From assembly GCA_030747475.1 (NCBI GenBank), contig JASLKO010000060.1:1-30091 (forward strand): 30,091 nt of DNA, written 5' to 3'. This DNA is from Candidatus Thalassarchaeaceae archaeon. GTDB taxonomy: Archaea; Thermoplasmatota; Poseidoniia; Poseidoniales; Thalassarchaeaceae. The translations under genes and the position numbers were made by a program. The notes under the pieces are model-generated. The model saw only the letters and a list, made by a program, of their open reading frames with translations. It had not been told where the DNA came from and did not search any database. Shown piece by piece: positions 8,570 to 16,300 of the stretch; position 1 is the stretch's first letter, and the number at the start of each line of letters is the position of its first letter.

Positions 8570-9346
8570 TCATTCACTTTCATCCGACATGGTGTCGCCA
8601 GTGGTCAAATGGGCACCAGCTGGTAATTTCACCAATGATGCATCCAAATCAAATCGATCAGGTCTAGAGGATAAACTCGCACTGAAGTACCAACCGATGA
8701 TAAATCCGAAAGGAAGTCCCGTTAGAATTCGGACCGGATTGGTGGATTCATATGCCGTAATCGCTTGAATTCCACCATCGAGAATGACGGGCAAACAGAA
8801 TAGCAAACCAATGCCTAGCATGGCCGTCATCCGCCTATCGTTGATGTATAGTCGGTCGATTGTTGAATCTGGAAACAGTGTCAAGAAAGAATCTCGAATG
8901 GTCCAACGGTTTAATCCGCGCCTCGAAAACAACCAACCGCCGAAAGCGAGGCCTAGAAAGATGCCAACATCACGGGCACAAACAGGCATTTGGTTGTCAT
9001 TAATTGTCCACGAACGGTCATATTTTTGATGGCAATTCAAGTCACCGAATGCGTAGATGAGTGCGTAGTATGGGTTGAGCTCAGACCATGCAAATGAGCC
9101 ACCATGTTCACTTTGTTTGTGGCCTATTTCACCACCTTCGTAGTGATCTTGATTGCCCCAAGAATCCTCATTGGCATAATCGAACATGTTTGCTCTTCCT
9201 GACAGTTCTGGAACAGAACCAGTGGGCATCAAAAAGGGCACTAAAAACATCGAGATGCAGTAAAAACCAGCAATGCCGAGGACCCATCTGCCTACTTTCT
9301 TCTCGCGGCTTCGATCATCCAAGCCATTGCGGAAGGGGGGTTCCAT
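8570..9346 (-). CDS. DUF2085-family integral membrane protein
   Basis: This is a membrane protein with helices near positions 18-40, 123-143, 172-195 and 208-227 of the 258-residue form. The conserved pattern is that of the DUF2085 family: GDLNCHQKYDRSW, then MPVCARDVGIFLG, then ILDGGIQAI and NPVRILTGLPFG. The paired CHQ and CARDxG motifs could bind a metal or redox partner; the family's function is not known to me. The start is uncertain. ATGs at 9421 and 9409 are also in frame, but they leave only 12-24 bp to the divergent start at 9434, so the ATG at 9346 is preferred here. Residues added by the longer starts look like unconserved filler. The TGA stop directly abuts the TAA stop of thymidylate kinase. 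Confidence 0.75.
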   Translation of the reverse strand: MEPPFRNGLDDRSREKKVGRWVLGIAGFYCISMFLVPFLMPTGSVPELSGRANMFDYANEDSWGNQDHYEGGEIGHKQSEHGGSFAWSELNPYYALIYAFGDLNCHQKYDRSWTINDNQMPVCARDVGIFLGLAFGGWLFSRRGLNRWTIRDSFLTLFPDSTIDRLYINDRRMTAMLGIGLLFCLPVILDGGIQAITAYESTNPVRILTGLPFGFIIGWYFSASLSSRPDRFDLDASLVKLPAGAHLTTGDTMSDESE

Positions 9347-9433
9347 GCTGGCGCGACTTGCTGTGACGCATAATGTGCTTGCTGTTTGAATCTCTGCCGC
9401 CTCTTTCATAGGCGACGACATTGCGGCACACTC

Positions 9434-10210
9434 ATGGTCGAACTAAGGGTGAGGGACTTGTTCTCACTTTCGACAGTATTGGGCCTCATGGTCGGCACGA
9501 TGTCTTTTTTCATGTACATATTCGCCAACGGAATGGATGTGTCAAATTTAGACAGGGCGATGGAAGTGGGGGTTGTCGTCGGTGCTTCTACGACTTTTGT
9601 TTTCTTGGTTTATACATCATTTCGTTATGTTGAACGCAATCGCCGGTTATCTGAAAGTACGGTAGATGTCGATTCACTTGATCGATTGAAAATATTGTTG
9701 CATCCGGTCGAAGAATCAGCACTTGCACTTCCATGGGCACAAGAAAGCCCGTGGACAATCGACACGCATGTGCGTCGGGACAGGGGTGTTTTGACCGTAG
9801 ATTTGCACGATTTAGGCGTCAAACAAGCCAAGATTACCATTGAACATATTATTGCGTCACGTGAATGGATTGGGCGGATACGCATTGTGACTGGACGAGG
9901 TCTAAAATCGAAAACCATTCCAAAATTGCGCCCCATGGTCATTGAACGATTGCGTCAAGTATGCGGCTCGTTGAATTGGGAGTTATTGCTCAAGCAAGGT
10001 TCTGTGACTTTGCGTCCAATCGGAAATGCTCCGACGGTTGGGAAATGGCTGTTGAGATTCATTTTCCTAGGCACGCCGATTACGGTGGCCTTCGCATTTG
10101 CATTTAGAGACCTTGCCGGTGAAGGTGCATATGACCAAGGTCGTCAGGTGGGCATCATTCTGGGTGTGGTATTGAGCGCGTTACTTGCGTCCTATCGAGA
10201 GCGCCAGTAA
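9434..10210 (+). CDS. Membrane protein with a central Smr-like domain
   Basis: The protein has 258 residues from the ATG at 9434; an upstream in-frame start at 9386 would overlap the divergent gene. Two membrane helices (about 10-31 and 41-60) and two more (about 205-225 and 236-253) bracket a soluble domain of about 130 residues that should face the cytoplasm. Within it, residues 120-195 look like an Smr (small MutS-related) domain: VDLHD at 122-126 matches the LDLHG motif, KQAKITIEHII matches its following helix, and IRIVTGRGLKSK at 149-160 matches the TGxG loop. The Asp and His of LDxH and the Gly residues of TGxG are kept, while the Gly after LDLH is Asp. Smr domains bind or cut nucleic acid. 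Placing one between membrane helices is unusual. Moderate confidence in the domain, low in function. Confidence 0.6.
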   Translation: MVELRVRDLFSLSTVLGLMVGTMSFFMYIFANGMDVSNLDRAMEVGVVVGASTTFVFLVYTSFRYVERNRRLSESTVDVDSLDRLKILLHPVEESALALPWAQESPWTIDTHVRRDRGVLTVDLHDLGVKQAKITIEHIIASREWIGRIRIVTGRGLKSKTIPKLRPMVIERLRQVCGSLNWELLLKQGSVTLRPIGNAPTVGKWLLRFIFLGTPITVAFAFAFRDLAGEGAYDQGRQVGIILGVVLSALLASYRERQ

Positions 10211-10396
10211 TCATTCCCAAGTGGGGGCGCCTTCACAACAAGCTTCGACAACATGTCCACATCTAGGGCATTCCATGTGCTGTCTTCGAGGTACGGCCAT
10301 GCCTTTGAAGCCACAATGGCAAACGATGGATTCACAATAATCGACCAATCGATCAGCCCAATTTCTTGGTTTAAGATCCAACAAACGAATACTCAT
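10211..10396 (-). CDS. Small zinc-ribbon protein
   Basis: This 61-residue protein carries a C-terminal zinc ribbon: Cys26-x-Cys28 and Cys43-x-x-Cys46 (CHCG and CPRCGH), with extra cysteines at 53-54. The N-terminal 20 residues contain a short amphipathic stretch (DLKPRNWADRLVDYC). The ATG at 10396 overlaps the end of the upstream NTF2-like gene by 26 bases in another frame. A longer in-frame start at 10492 would overlap that gene far more and adds basic residues read from its coding sequence. The function is unknown; such small ribbons often bind nucleic acid or act as subunits of larger machines. Its TGA stop touches the TAA of the convergent Smr-like gene with no spacer. Confidence 0.6.
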   Translation of the reverse strand: MSIRLLDLKPRNWADRLVDYCESIVCHCGFKGMAVPRRQHMECPRCGHVVEACCEGAPTWE

Positions 10397-10715
10397 CCGT
10401 AATGGGCGTCGCTCCAGTTTCTGTGGATACAATTTTCCCATCCTGGATTGTATGGACTGACATGACCGCTTCAGGAGTGGATCCATTGGCAAAGGAGACG
10501 AATGCGTGATCTATCCCGATTTCATCATTTTCATAGATGATGCGCCCATGATTTCGAGTGAATGAATCACTCATGCAGATGGACACCATGTCACTCTTTG
10601 AAAACGTCTGATTGTTTACATGTGGGGTGAATTTGTAATCGTCGTGAATGATTTCATCAAGTGTTTTTTCATCTTTGCTTTCAATCGCCTCTAGCAATGT
10701 GGTCAATACTGACAT
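10371..10715 (-). CDS. NTF2/SnoaL-like (DUF4440-type) protein
   Basis: This is a 114-residue soluble protein with the layout of the NTF2-like fold. An N-terminal helix (SVLTTLLEAIESKDEKTLDEII) is followed by DDYKFTPH, a helix around FSKSDMVSICMS, and alternating beta strands (GRIIYENDEIGID, AFVSFANG, AVMSVHTIQDGKIVSTETGA). The pattern of 'helix, short strand, D-x-x-x, then paired strands with a query-like DGKI turn' is common in SnoaL/DUF4440 proteins. These include small-molecule isomerases and ligand-binding proteins, so no substrate can be named. It lies 36 bp downstream of tRNA-Glu on the same strand and overlaps the following zinc-ribbon gene, suggesting a short joint transcript. Confidence 0.65.
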   Translation of the reverse strand: MSVLTTLLEAIESKDEKTLDEIIHDDYKFTPHVNNQTFSKSDMVSICMSDSFTRNHGRIIYENDEIGIDHAFVSFANGSTPEAVMSVHTIQDGKIVSTETGATPITDEYSFVGS

Positions 10716-10754
10716 GATTATGCCTAATCTAATCGCTTCTTAATCTTTAGATGG

Positions 10755-10829
10755 TGCTCGTGCCGGAATTCGAATCCGGGTCAGCGGGATGAAAACCCAC
10801 CATGATGGGCCTGGCTACACCACACGAGC
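10755..10829 (-). tRNA. tRNA-Glu (anticodon UUC)
   Basis: The minus strand folds into a full cloverleaf of 75 nt. The acceptor GCTCGTG pairs with CACGAGC, the anticodon stem GTGGG pairs with CCCGC around loop TTTTCAT (anticodon TTC, glutamate), and the T arm is CCGGA-TTCGAAT-TCCGG. The discriminator is A, and CCA is encoded directly after it (minus-strand CCA at 10752-10754). There is no intron. It lies 40 bp after the end of the VTT-family gene and 39 bp before the NTF2-like start, all on the same strand. No strong separate TATA box is visible. Confidence 0.95.
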
Positions 10830-10869
10830 GCAGACCGTCGCCTGTGAACATAGTTGATGAGGCGTTCGG

Positions 10870-11523
10870 TTATTCTTCCTCATCTAACAGCCCATCCCAC
10901 CAGTTCTTGGTTGGGATGAAAATCAGTACTGCAACAACACTCAAAATGACCCAAATCAGCGGATTTTGCAAGGATGATAGCAATTCATCCCCCCAGATTC
11001 CAATGACAACCGCCTGAATGCCAAATCGTAGCCCACGGCCCCATAAACCTGCGACAATGAACTGGCGGTAGTCCATTTCACCCATCCCGGCAATCCAAGC
11101 CAATACTTTGTAGGGGATTGGAGAAATTGCAGCGATGAAAATACCTGCACTTCCATAACGAATGATGAGGTTGTCCAATCGGGCAATGTGCTTTGGATTC
11201 ACGAACCGATCTGCGAATCCACGGCCTAGGACTTTGCCGAGCCACCAACCAAACATTGCCCCGGCGACACTTGTTAGGGTCACCACAGCCCAGATGAGGA
11301 AAATCATCGACGCATTTCCTTGAGCATCACCAAACATCGGCAATGTAAGCGCTTCAGGCGGCACTGGCTGAATGAATGCCTCTGTAAAAGATAGAACGGC
11401 CAGACCAGGTAAACCGATGTCCAGTGACCATTCGATGTATGAATCCCATGCATTCCAGAATGCGTCTGGAAGGAGGCCCATGGCCATTGGTTGCGGGTCG
11501 TAGGGATGACCCTTTCCCATCAT
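10870..11523 (-). CDS. VTT/DedA (SNARE-associated, YqaA-like) family membrane protein
   Basis: This integral membrane protein of the VTT (DedA/SNARE-associated) family has the YqaA-like signature set: FTEAFIQPVPPEALTLP (early re-entrant loop), MFGWWLGKVLGR, then AAISPIPYKVLAWIAGMG and the late GRGLRF. Family members are polytopic and several have lipid-flipping or scramblase roles; the substrate of this one is not predictable. The start is uncertain. ATGs at 11601 and 11571 read into the divergent nob1 gene, whose ATG lies in the same CCATGG. The ATG at 11523 leaves a 46-bp gap, and ATGs at 11487 and 11481 would also give a complete domain. The family call is good. Confidence 0.8.
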   Translation of the reverse strand: MMGKGHPYDPQPMAMGLLPDAFWNAWDSYIEWSLDIGLPGLAVLSFTEAFIQPVPPEALTLPMFGDAQGNASMIFLIWAVVTLTSVAGAMFGWWLGKVLGRGFADRFVNPKHIARLDNLIIRYGSAGIFIAAISPIPYKVLAWIAGMGEMDYRQFIVAGLWGRGLRFGIQAVVIGIWGDELLSSLQNPLIWVILSVVAVLIFIPTKNWWDGLLDEEE

Positions 11524-11569
11524 CGTCAGGTCCGGAAGGCTGATGTCACGCCAATGTTGCCTTACCGCC

Positions 11570-12025
11570 ATGGAGGTTCTCGATACCGCAGCTCTCCTCA
11601 CTTGGCCACTTGAAATGCTGATGCAAGGAATTTGCGCAAACAGTCAATTGGATGAGGTTCAGCGTTTGTCACCATCTAGGCACTTGATGCTTGAATCACA
11701 AGGTCCTCGATTTGAGGACCCAACACCCTCCGCACTTGATGCTGCAACCAAAGCGAGCCAAGATACCGGTGATTTCACTGGACTTTCACCAGTTGATCTG
11801 GACGTTCTCGCTCTAGCCTTCTCAACAGGATGCACCTTGGTGACCGATGATTATCGCATGCAAAACGTGTGTCAACACAAAGGGCACCCTTGGCGCGGCG
11901 TCATTCAAGATGGTGTTCGAGAAGTTCGAACCCATGCACTGGTTTGCACGGGATGCGGTGAAATTCAGCAGGAGGGACAAACATGTACTGCATGCGGCTC
12001 ACCCCTCAAAATGAGGAGACAATAA
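11570..12025 (+). CDS. nob1: Nob1-type PIN-domain rRNA endonuclease with zinc ribbon
   Basis: The protein has 151 residues. The PIN domain starts at the first residues (VLDTAALL, Asp5), continues with GLSPVDLDVLALA (Asp76, Asp78) and ends with LVTDDYRMQN (Asp93, Asp94). These are the acidic metal-binding residues. A zinc ribbon follows: CTGCG at 126-130 and CTACGSPLKMR from 139. PIN plus C-terminal zinc ribbon, with TDDYxxQN and CGxxLK, is the Nob1 pattern. Nob1 is the endonuclease that matures the 3' end of 16S/18S rRNA in archaea and eukaryotes. The ATG at 11570 begins the PIN domain with no Shine-Dalgarno, so it is probably leaderless. A longer start at 11543 adds residues not expected in the family. 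It faces tatA, with a hairpin across both stops. Confidence 0.9.
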   Translation: MEVLDTAALLTWPLEMLMQGICANSQLDEVQRLSPSRHLMLESQGPRFEDPTPSALDAATKASQDTGDFTGLSPVDLDVLALAFSTGCTLVTDDYRMQNVCQHKGHPWRGVIQDGVREVRTHALVCTGCGEIQQEGQTCTACGSPLKMRRQ

Positions 12026-12059
12026 TCCAATTGGAAATTTAATTTTTCAATTGATTATT
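12021..12059. terminator. Bidirectional hairpin terminator candidate between nob1 and tatA
   Basis: The 29-bp gap between the convergent stops is a near-palindrome. Arms AATAATCCAATTG and CAATTGATTATT pair with a single bulged C around an A/T-rich loop, and the repeat covers both stop codons. T-runs occur on either strand (AATTTTT on plus; AAATTTAA region). It could end transcripts from both sides. Confidence 0.5.
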
Positions 12060-12333
12060 CAGACATCTCTTCTGAGACTTCATCAGGGGTTTTCCCATCA
12101 ATTTCAACGTCGGAATCCTCAGCTTTCTCTGCCAATGCAGCGGCTTCGGTCATGCCACCTCGTCCGAGATCCCCTTCCGTATTGTCACCAGCATCTTTCA
12201 CATCCGCCAGTCCTTGGTGGAATTCTCCTTTTGCTTGACCCATTGCTCGAGCCAACTTGGGCAACTCCTTCGCTCCGAATAGGATGAAGAAGGCCACGAG
12301 TACGATTACAAGTTCCTGAGTGCCAAATGCCAT
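12055..12333 (-). CDS. tatA: Sec-independent (Tat) translocase subunit TatA
   Basis: This 92-residue protein has the standard TatA/Hcf106 layout: a short N-terminus (MAFGTQELVIV), one membrane helix (about 7-22, LVIVLVAFFILFG), the FG hinge followed by the amphipathic helix AKELPKLARAMGQAKGEF, and an acidic, disordered C-terminal tail. TatA multimerises to let folded, twin-arginine proteins cross the cytoplasmic membrane. The ATG at 12333 was chosen because it begins the family N-terminus; a TTG at 12372 would add an unconserved basic stretch. No tatC is visible in the window. It lies 51 bp downstream of the MoaD-like gene on the same strand. Confidence 0.92.
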   Translation of the reverse strand: MAFGTQELVIVLVAFFILFGAKELPKLARAMGQAKGEFHQGLADVKDAGDNTEGDLGRGGMTEAAALAEKAEDSDVEIDGKTPDEVSEEMSE

Positions 12334-12384
12334 ACGCTTACCGAACCCTGCTGAGCGAGCCCGCCCATTCAAGATTGCGCATGA

Positions 12385-12612
12385 TTAACCGCCTGAAACC
12401 GGTGGAAGTAGTGCGATTTCACTCGGCGTGGACAATTGCATCGAAATTTCGACAATTTCATCGTCTACAGCGACATTGACAAAGTTTGGATCCACCTCAA
12501 GCTTCAGTAACAGAGCCTCAACAGTACTATTTTCTGGCATATCGACATCGATTTGATTCGATCCAAATTTATCCCGCAGTGGCCCGAAAAGCAAGACCTT
12601 GTGGAGTATCAT
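12385..12612 (-). CDS. MoaD/ThiS-family ubiquitin-like protein (SAMP-like)
   Basis: This is a 75-residue beta-grasp protein: VLLFGPLRDKFG at the start, VDMPENSTVEALLLKL in the middle, and a C-terminal tail LPPVSGG ending in Gly-Gly. The diglycine tail is the site that is adenylated and thiocarboxylated in MoaD (molybdopterin synthase small subunit) and ThiS, and is used for protein conjugation in archaeal SAMPs. No MoaE or E1-like gene is in the window, so molybdopterin and SAMP roles cannot be separated. The ATG at 12612 is 28 bp from the TATA-like element centred at 12640, supporting a leaderless start there rather than the GTG at 12621. Confidence 0.82.
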   Translation of the reverse strand: MILHKVLLFGPLRDKFGSNQIDVDMPENSTVEALLLKLEVDPNFVNVAVDDEIVEISMQLSTPSEIALLPPVSGG

Positions 12613-12665
12613 TAGGGGCACGCTGCAAACAGAGTGTTATATCCCTACTCCACCCACACTATGAC
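12613..12665. promoter_or_regulatory. Shared divergent TATA element for two leaderless genes
   Basis: The 53-bp gap between the MoaD-like gene and the ABC ATPase contains one clear AT element, GTTATATCC, with TATAT at 12638-12642; it reads ATATAA on the minus strand. Its centre is 26 bp from the ATG at 12666 and 28 bp from the ATG at 12612. Both distances match archaeal TATA-to-start spacing for leaderless mRNAs, and neither gene has a Shine-Dalgarno. Confidence 0.6.
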
Positions 12666-13364
12666 ATGACGACCGTACTCGAAGCACGCGAACTGTGGAA
12701 GGTCTACGAAACTGGTACAAACCGGGTGGAGGCCCTACGCAAGGTCAGTGTGAGTTTGCAACCCGGTGAAATGGTTGCAGTCATGGGTCCTAGTGGTTGT
12801 GGAAAGACCACACTGCTCAACTGTTTGTCAGGTTTGGATGAAATTTCGGCCGGAGAAGTATTGGTCCACAACAGGGCGCTTTCACAGATGTCTGATTATG
12901 ATTTGACAGCATTGCGCGGCTCGCAATTGGGTTTTATTTTCCAATCGTTCAATCTCTTGCCGGTCTTGACTGCAGTTGAAAATGTAGAATTGCCCTTACT
13001 GATGGCTGGAATGTCCCCTGGTGAAGCAAGAATCCGGGCCCAAGAAGCGCTTGATGCCGTGGGGTTATCCAATCGAGGGGGCCATTTGCCTGCTGAATTG
13101 TCTGGTGGACAGCAGCAACGTGTAACCATTGCACGCGCCTTTGTACACAATCCTGCAATTATTTTCGCAGATGAAGCAACGGGCAACCTCGACTCTAAAA
13201 CCAGTGATGAGATCATCGATTTACTGATTCGATTGAACAAGGAACGGAATGTCACGATGATGCTGGTGACACATGATTCTGAAATCGCGGCACGTTGTTC
13301 TCGTGTCCTGGTCATGCAAGATGGAAGAATTGTCGAAGACAATCGTACAGGGGAAGAGGAATAG
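12666..13364 (+). CDS. ABC transporter ATP-binding protein (MacB/LolD type)
   Basis: This 232-residue ATPase has all the motifs in place: Walker A GPSGCGKTT (41-49), Q-loop FQSFNLLP (Gln93), signature LSGGQ (145-149), Walker B AIIFADE (164-170), D-loop GNLDSKTSD and switch His203 (LVTHDSEIAA). The FQSFNLLP and ATGNLDS combination is characteristic of the MacB/LolD/FtsE-like subfamily. It powers mechanotransmission across the membrane rather than classical transport. The partner is the permease that begins 11 bp downstream. The ATG at 12666 is preferred over an in-frame start at 12486 because it begins the domain and sits 26 bp from a TATA element; the longer form would run through the divergent MoaD-like gene. 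Confidence 0.93.
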   Translation: MTTVLEARELWKVYETGTNRVEALRKVSVSLQPGEMVAVMGPSGCGKTTLLNCLSGLDEISAGEVLVHNRALSQMSDYDLTALRGSQLGFIFQSFNLLPVLTAVENVELPLLMAGMSPGEARIRAQEALDAVGLSNRGGHLPAELSGGQQQRVTIARAFVHNPAIIFADEATGNLDSKTSDEIIDLLIRLNKERNVTMMLVTHDSEIAARCSRVLVMQDGRIVEDNRTGEEE

Positions 13365-13375
13365 GCGGCTTTCCA

Positions 13376-16300
13376 ATGTCTCTTGCCGGCCCGTGGTCCT
13401 CGCAAAAAGCGGTGATGACTGGGCTGGCTAGCGTTTCGACATCCATTCTGGTTGCCGCGGCTCAGTGGGGCGATTACGATGGGTCCATGGGCCGTACATT
13501 TACTCTAGTGGGACTCTCACTCATCGCAGGCCTCATCGTTTGGTCTACACTTCAGTGGACCCTTTCCAGTCGACATCGAATATTGTCGGTAATGGCGCGC
13601 AATAACCTGGTCCGTCGTAAACGAAACACATTATTGGTTGTCGTCGGGTTGCTTGTTGGTTCAGCCATTGTCACCTCATCATTGGTCATTGGTGACAGCT
13701 TAGATGCGACCATGGAGGAACAATTCTTGGCTCCTTTGGGAGATACTGATTATTACATCAAGAAAAACGACAAGGCCACCGGTTTGTGGGTTGAATGGAA
13801 CCAAACAAGGGCAGAAGAAATCTCTGAAGAATTACTCACATGGTCAGATGTGCATGGCGCCCGTGCCGGATTGCAAATGAGTGCATCCATCGAATTTGAT
13901 GGACTGGGGGAACCCATGGCCACGTGGTATGCGTTTGATTCGAATTTTTCTGAGGCGGGTGGTTTTGATCCAATCGGTGGACCAGATGGGATTCGGTACA
14001 GCGAAATTGAAGCGGGTAAAGTTGTCATCAACGAAGAATTGGCAGACAGTGTTTCCGTGACAATCGGAGATACAATTGAGATCCATTGGATTGATTTCGA
14101 TTTAGATGAGGGTTTGATTCGAAGTGAATTCAATCTTACAGTGCAGTACATCGTTCCTGACATCAATACGGGGCATCGAAACAGCCGTCAGCCATTGTTA
14201 TTCACCAACCTAGCGCAGGCCCAAGAAATCACTGAGAAAGAGCAACTTGTCACCCATATTGGCATCGCCGTTGAAGGTGATGGAAACGATGGATTGCACA
14301 CGCGAATTAAAGAACTGGTCAATGATAAATTGGTTGCAGAAGATGCAGGATTCACAATCGAAAGCGATGCTGATTCGGGTATTATTGCTGTTGCCCGCAC
14401 CACTGGTTTCGGGCAACTGCGTGAGAATGAAGTGTACAACCTCACCACACTGGTCAATGAATCTGAATTCACATTAAGTTCTGTAGAATTGTTGCAAGTG
14501 CCACTGTATAACATTGCCCAACAATGGTACAACGTGTCGGGTTTAGCTTCGGCCTCCATCTCTTCAATTGAACAAACTGATGGGTGGGATTGGTATGCCA
14601 CTGGATCGGGTTTGTCTTTGCAAGAATCTGATGGGCAGTGGTGGATTTGGGCGCCAGATGATGTCGATGATGAGTCTGTTAGAGACATTCTCATAACCGG
14701 GCAAGAATCAGCATTAATTGCACACGCAGATGGCGTTCGGCACATCGATTTAGCACCGGAAGCACCCGATTCAGATTACCTCGAAGGACATTCAATTGAC
14801 GCCCTCGGATTATACAGGGGAGGTGATTCTGACATCACGTTGGCCTTGGAAGAAAATGATGGCAACGTGTCGGTCCATTCCTCCACATTCCCACCGACAA
14901 ACTGGTCTACACTCAATCTGGTTAACGATAGTTCTGCCTTGGGTGTTGATTTGGTGGTTGATGATGATGAAATTGTCATTCGAATCGGTGGAGTGTTCGG
15001 CAGTCAGACCTGTGTTGGTGCCGATGTCTCTTCACTAAGTTGCTCACAGGATTCAGTCGAACGTCGCGACATGTTCGAACATCAAAACTCGACATGGGTC
15101 TTAGAAGGACAGTCAGTGCAACACCTAGATGGTGGAAATACGACTGCTGCTTGGGAAAATGGGTTGCCAAACGGCACCTTGGTCGCTTATTCACATGATG
15201 TCATTTGGATTGAGAATGAAGGCCTTTGGTCCTGGGATGGCTCCACATTCAATGCATTGGAAATTGAATTGCCAGAGGCGGCGAGCACAAATGACGCGGC
15301 ATTGAGTCTAGAATCAAATCGATTGATTGTGACAACGGGCGTGGGTGTGTCCGTCCTTGAAGGCGACAATTTGTCTGGCCGTTTGCCATCTCAAATTCGA
15401 ATCGATGCAGTCAATCGGGTGCCACTCACAGTCGTTGGTTGTGATGGATGTGATACCATGGGCTTCCCAGATGTTGGAAGTGGATACATCCATGTCTCTG
15501 ATTGGGCCAGCGAAACATTGGCATTGGAGTCTGGTGATTCTGTCAGATTGCGAGGCTATTTACCGGCTATTCGTGGTCAATGGGATGGTGAACGACTCAT
15601 CATTGAAGATGCCGATCTCAGTTTGCCTTCGCCCCCGGGTCAACCCTCATTTGCAGACATGACCTTCGGTTTGGTCTCCATTCCAGATGCTGAATTGCTT
15701 GCAGGTGGAAGTAACGGTGCACGGAGCATGGTCATTATCCTAGGCCCCAGTCTGGTGAATCCAGCCGTTTTCGATGCAGTCATGGCTACAATTGAAGAGT
15801 GGGCTGACGATCAAGCGGACCTCGATTCAGCAGACTTGAATGTATCTCCCATCAAGATTCGAATGGTTGAGGCGACAGCCGACGCAGGTGAAAGCTTCTC
15901 CATGCTCTTCCTAATCTTCGGCTCCTTCGTGATATTTGCCGGAATTTTACTGGTGATGAACATCTTCGTGATGTTGGCTGATGAACGAAAACCAGAGATG
16001 GGCATGGCGCGCGCAATCGGGATGCAGCGTGGTGATTTGCGAGTATTATTTGTGCAAGAAGGCGCATTGCTCGGAATGATTTCCAGCGCATTTGGTTCTT
16101 TGATTGGGATTGGTGTTGCTTGGGTATTGATGAAATTCATGGCCACCTCATTCCAAGATACGCTTGAATGGTCCGTGGTCTTTGATTGGTCATTCCAAAG
16201 CGTACTCGCAGGATTTACGGCAGGATTCTTGGTCACCTGGTCCACACTATGGATGACTTCGATGTGGATTAGTCGCCTCAATGTGGTTGCAGCCATTCGA

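Noticed and set aside
12486..12665. Longer N-terminus for the ABC ATPase
   Set aside because: It runs antisense through the MoaD-like gene; the ATPase domain begins right after ATG 12666, which has a correctly placed TATA element.
13295..13375. Longer N-terminus for the permease
   Set aside because: It would overlap the end of the ATPase gene in another frame and adds a cysteine/arginine-rich stretch unlike the hydrophobic start that follows ATG 13376.
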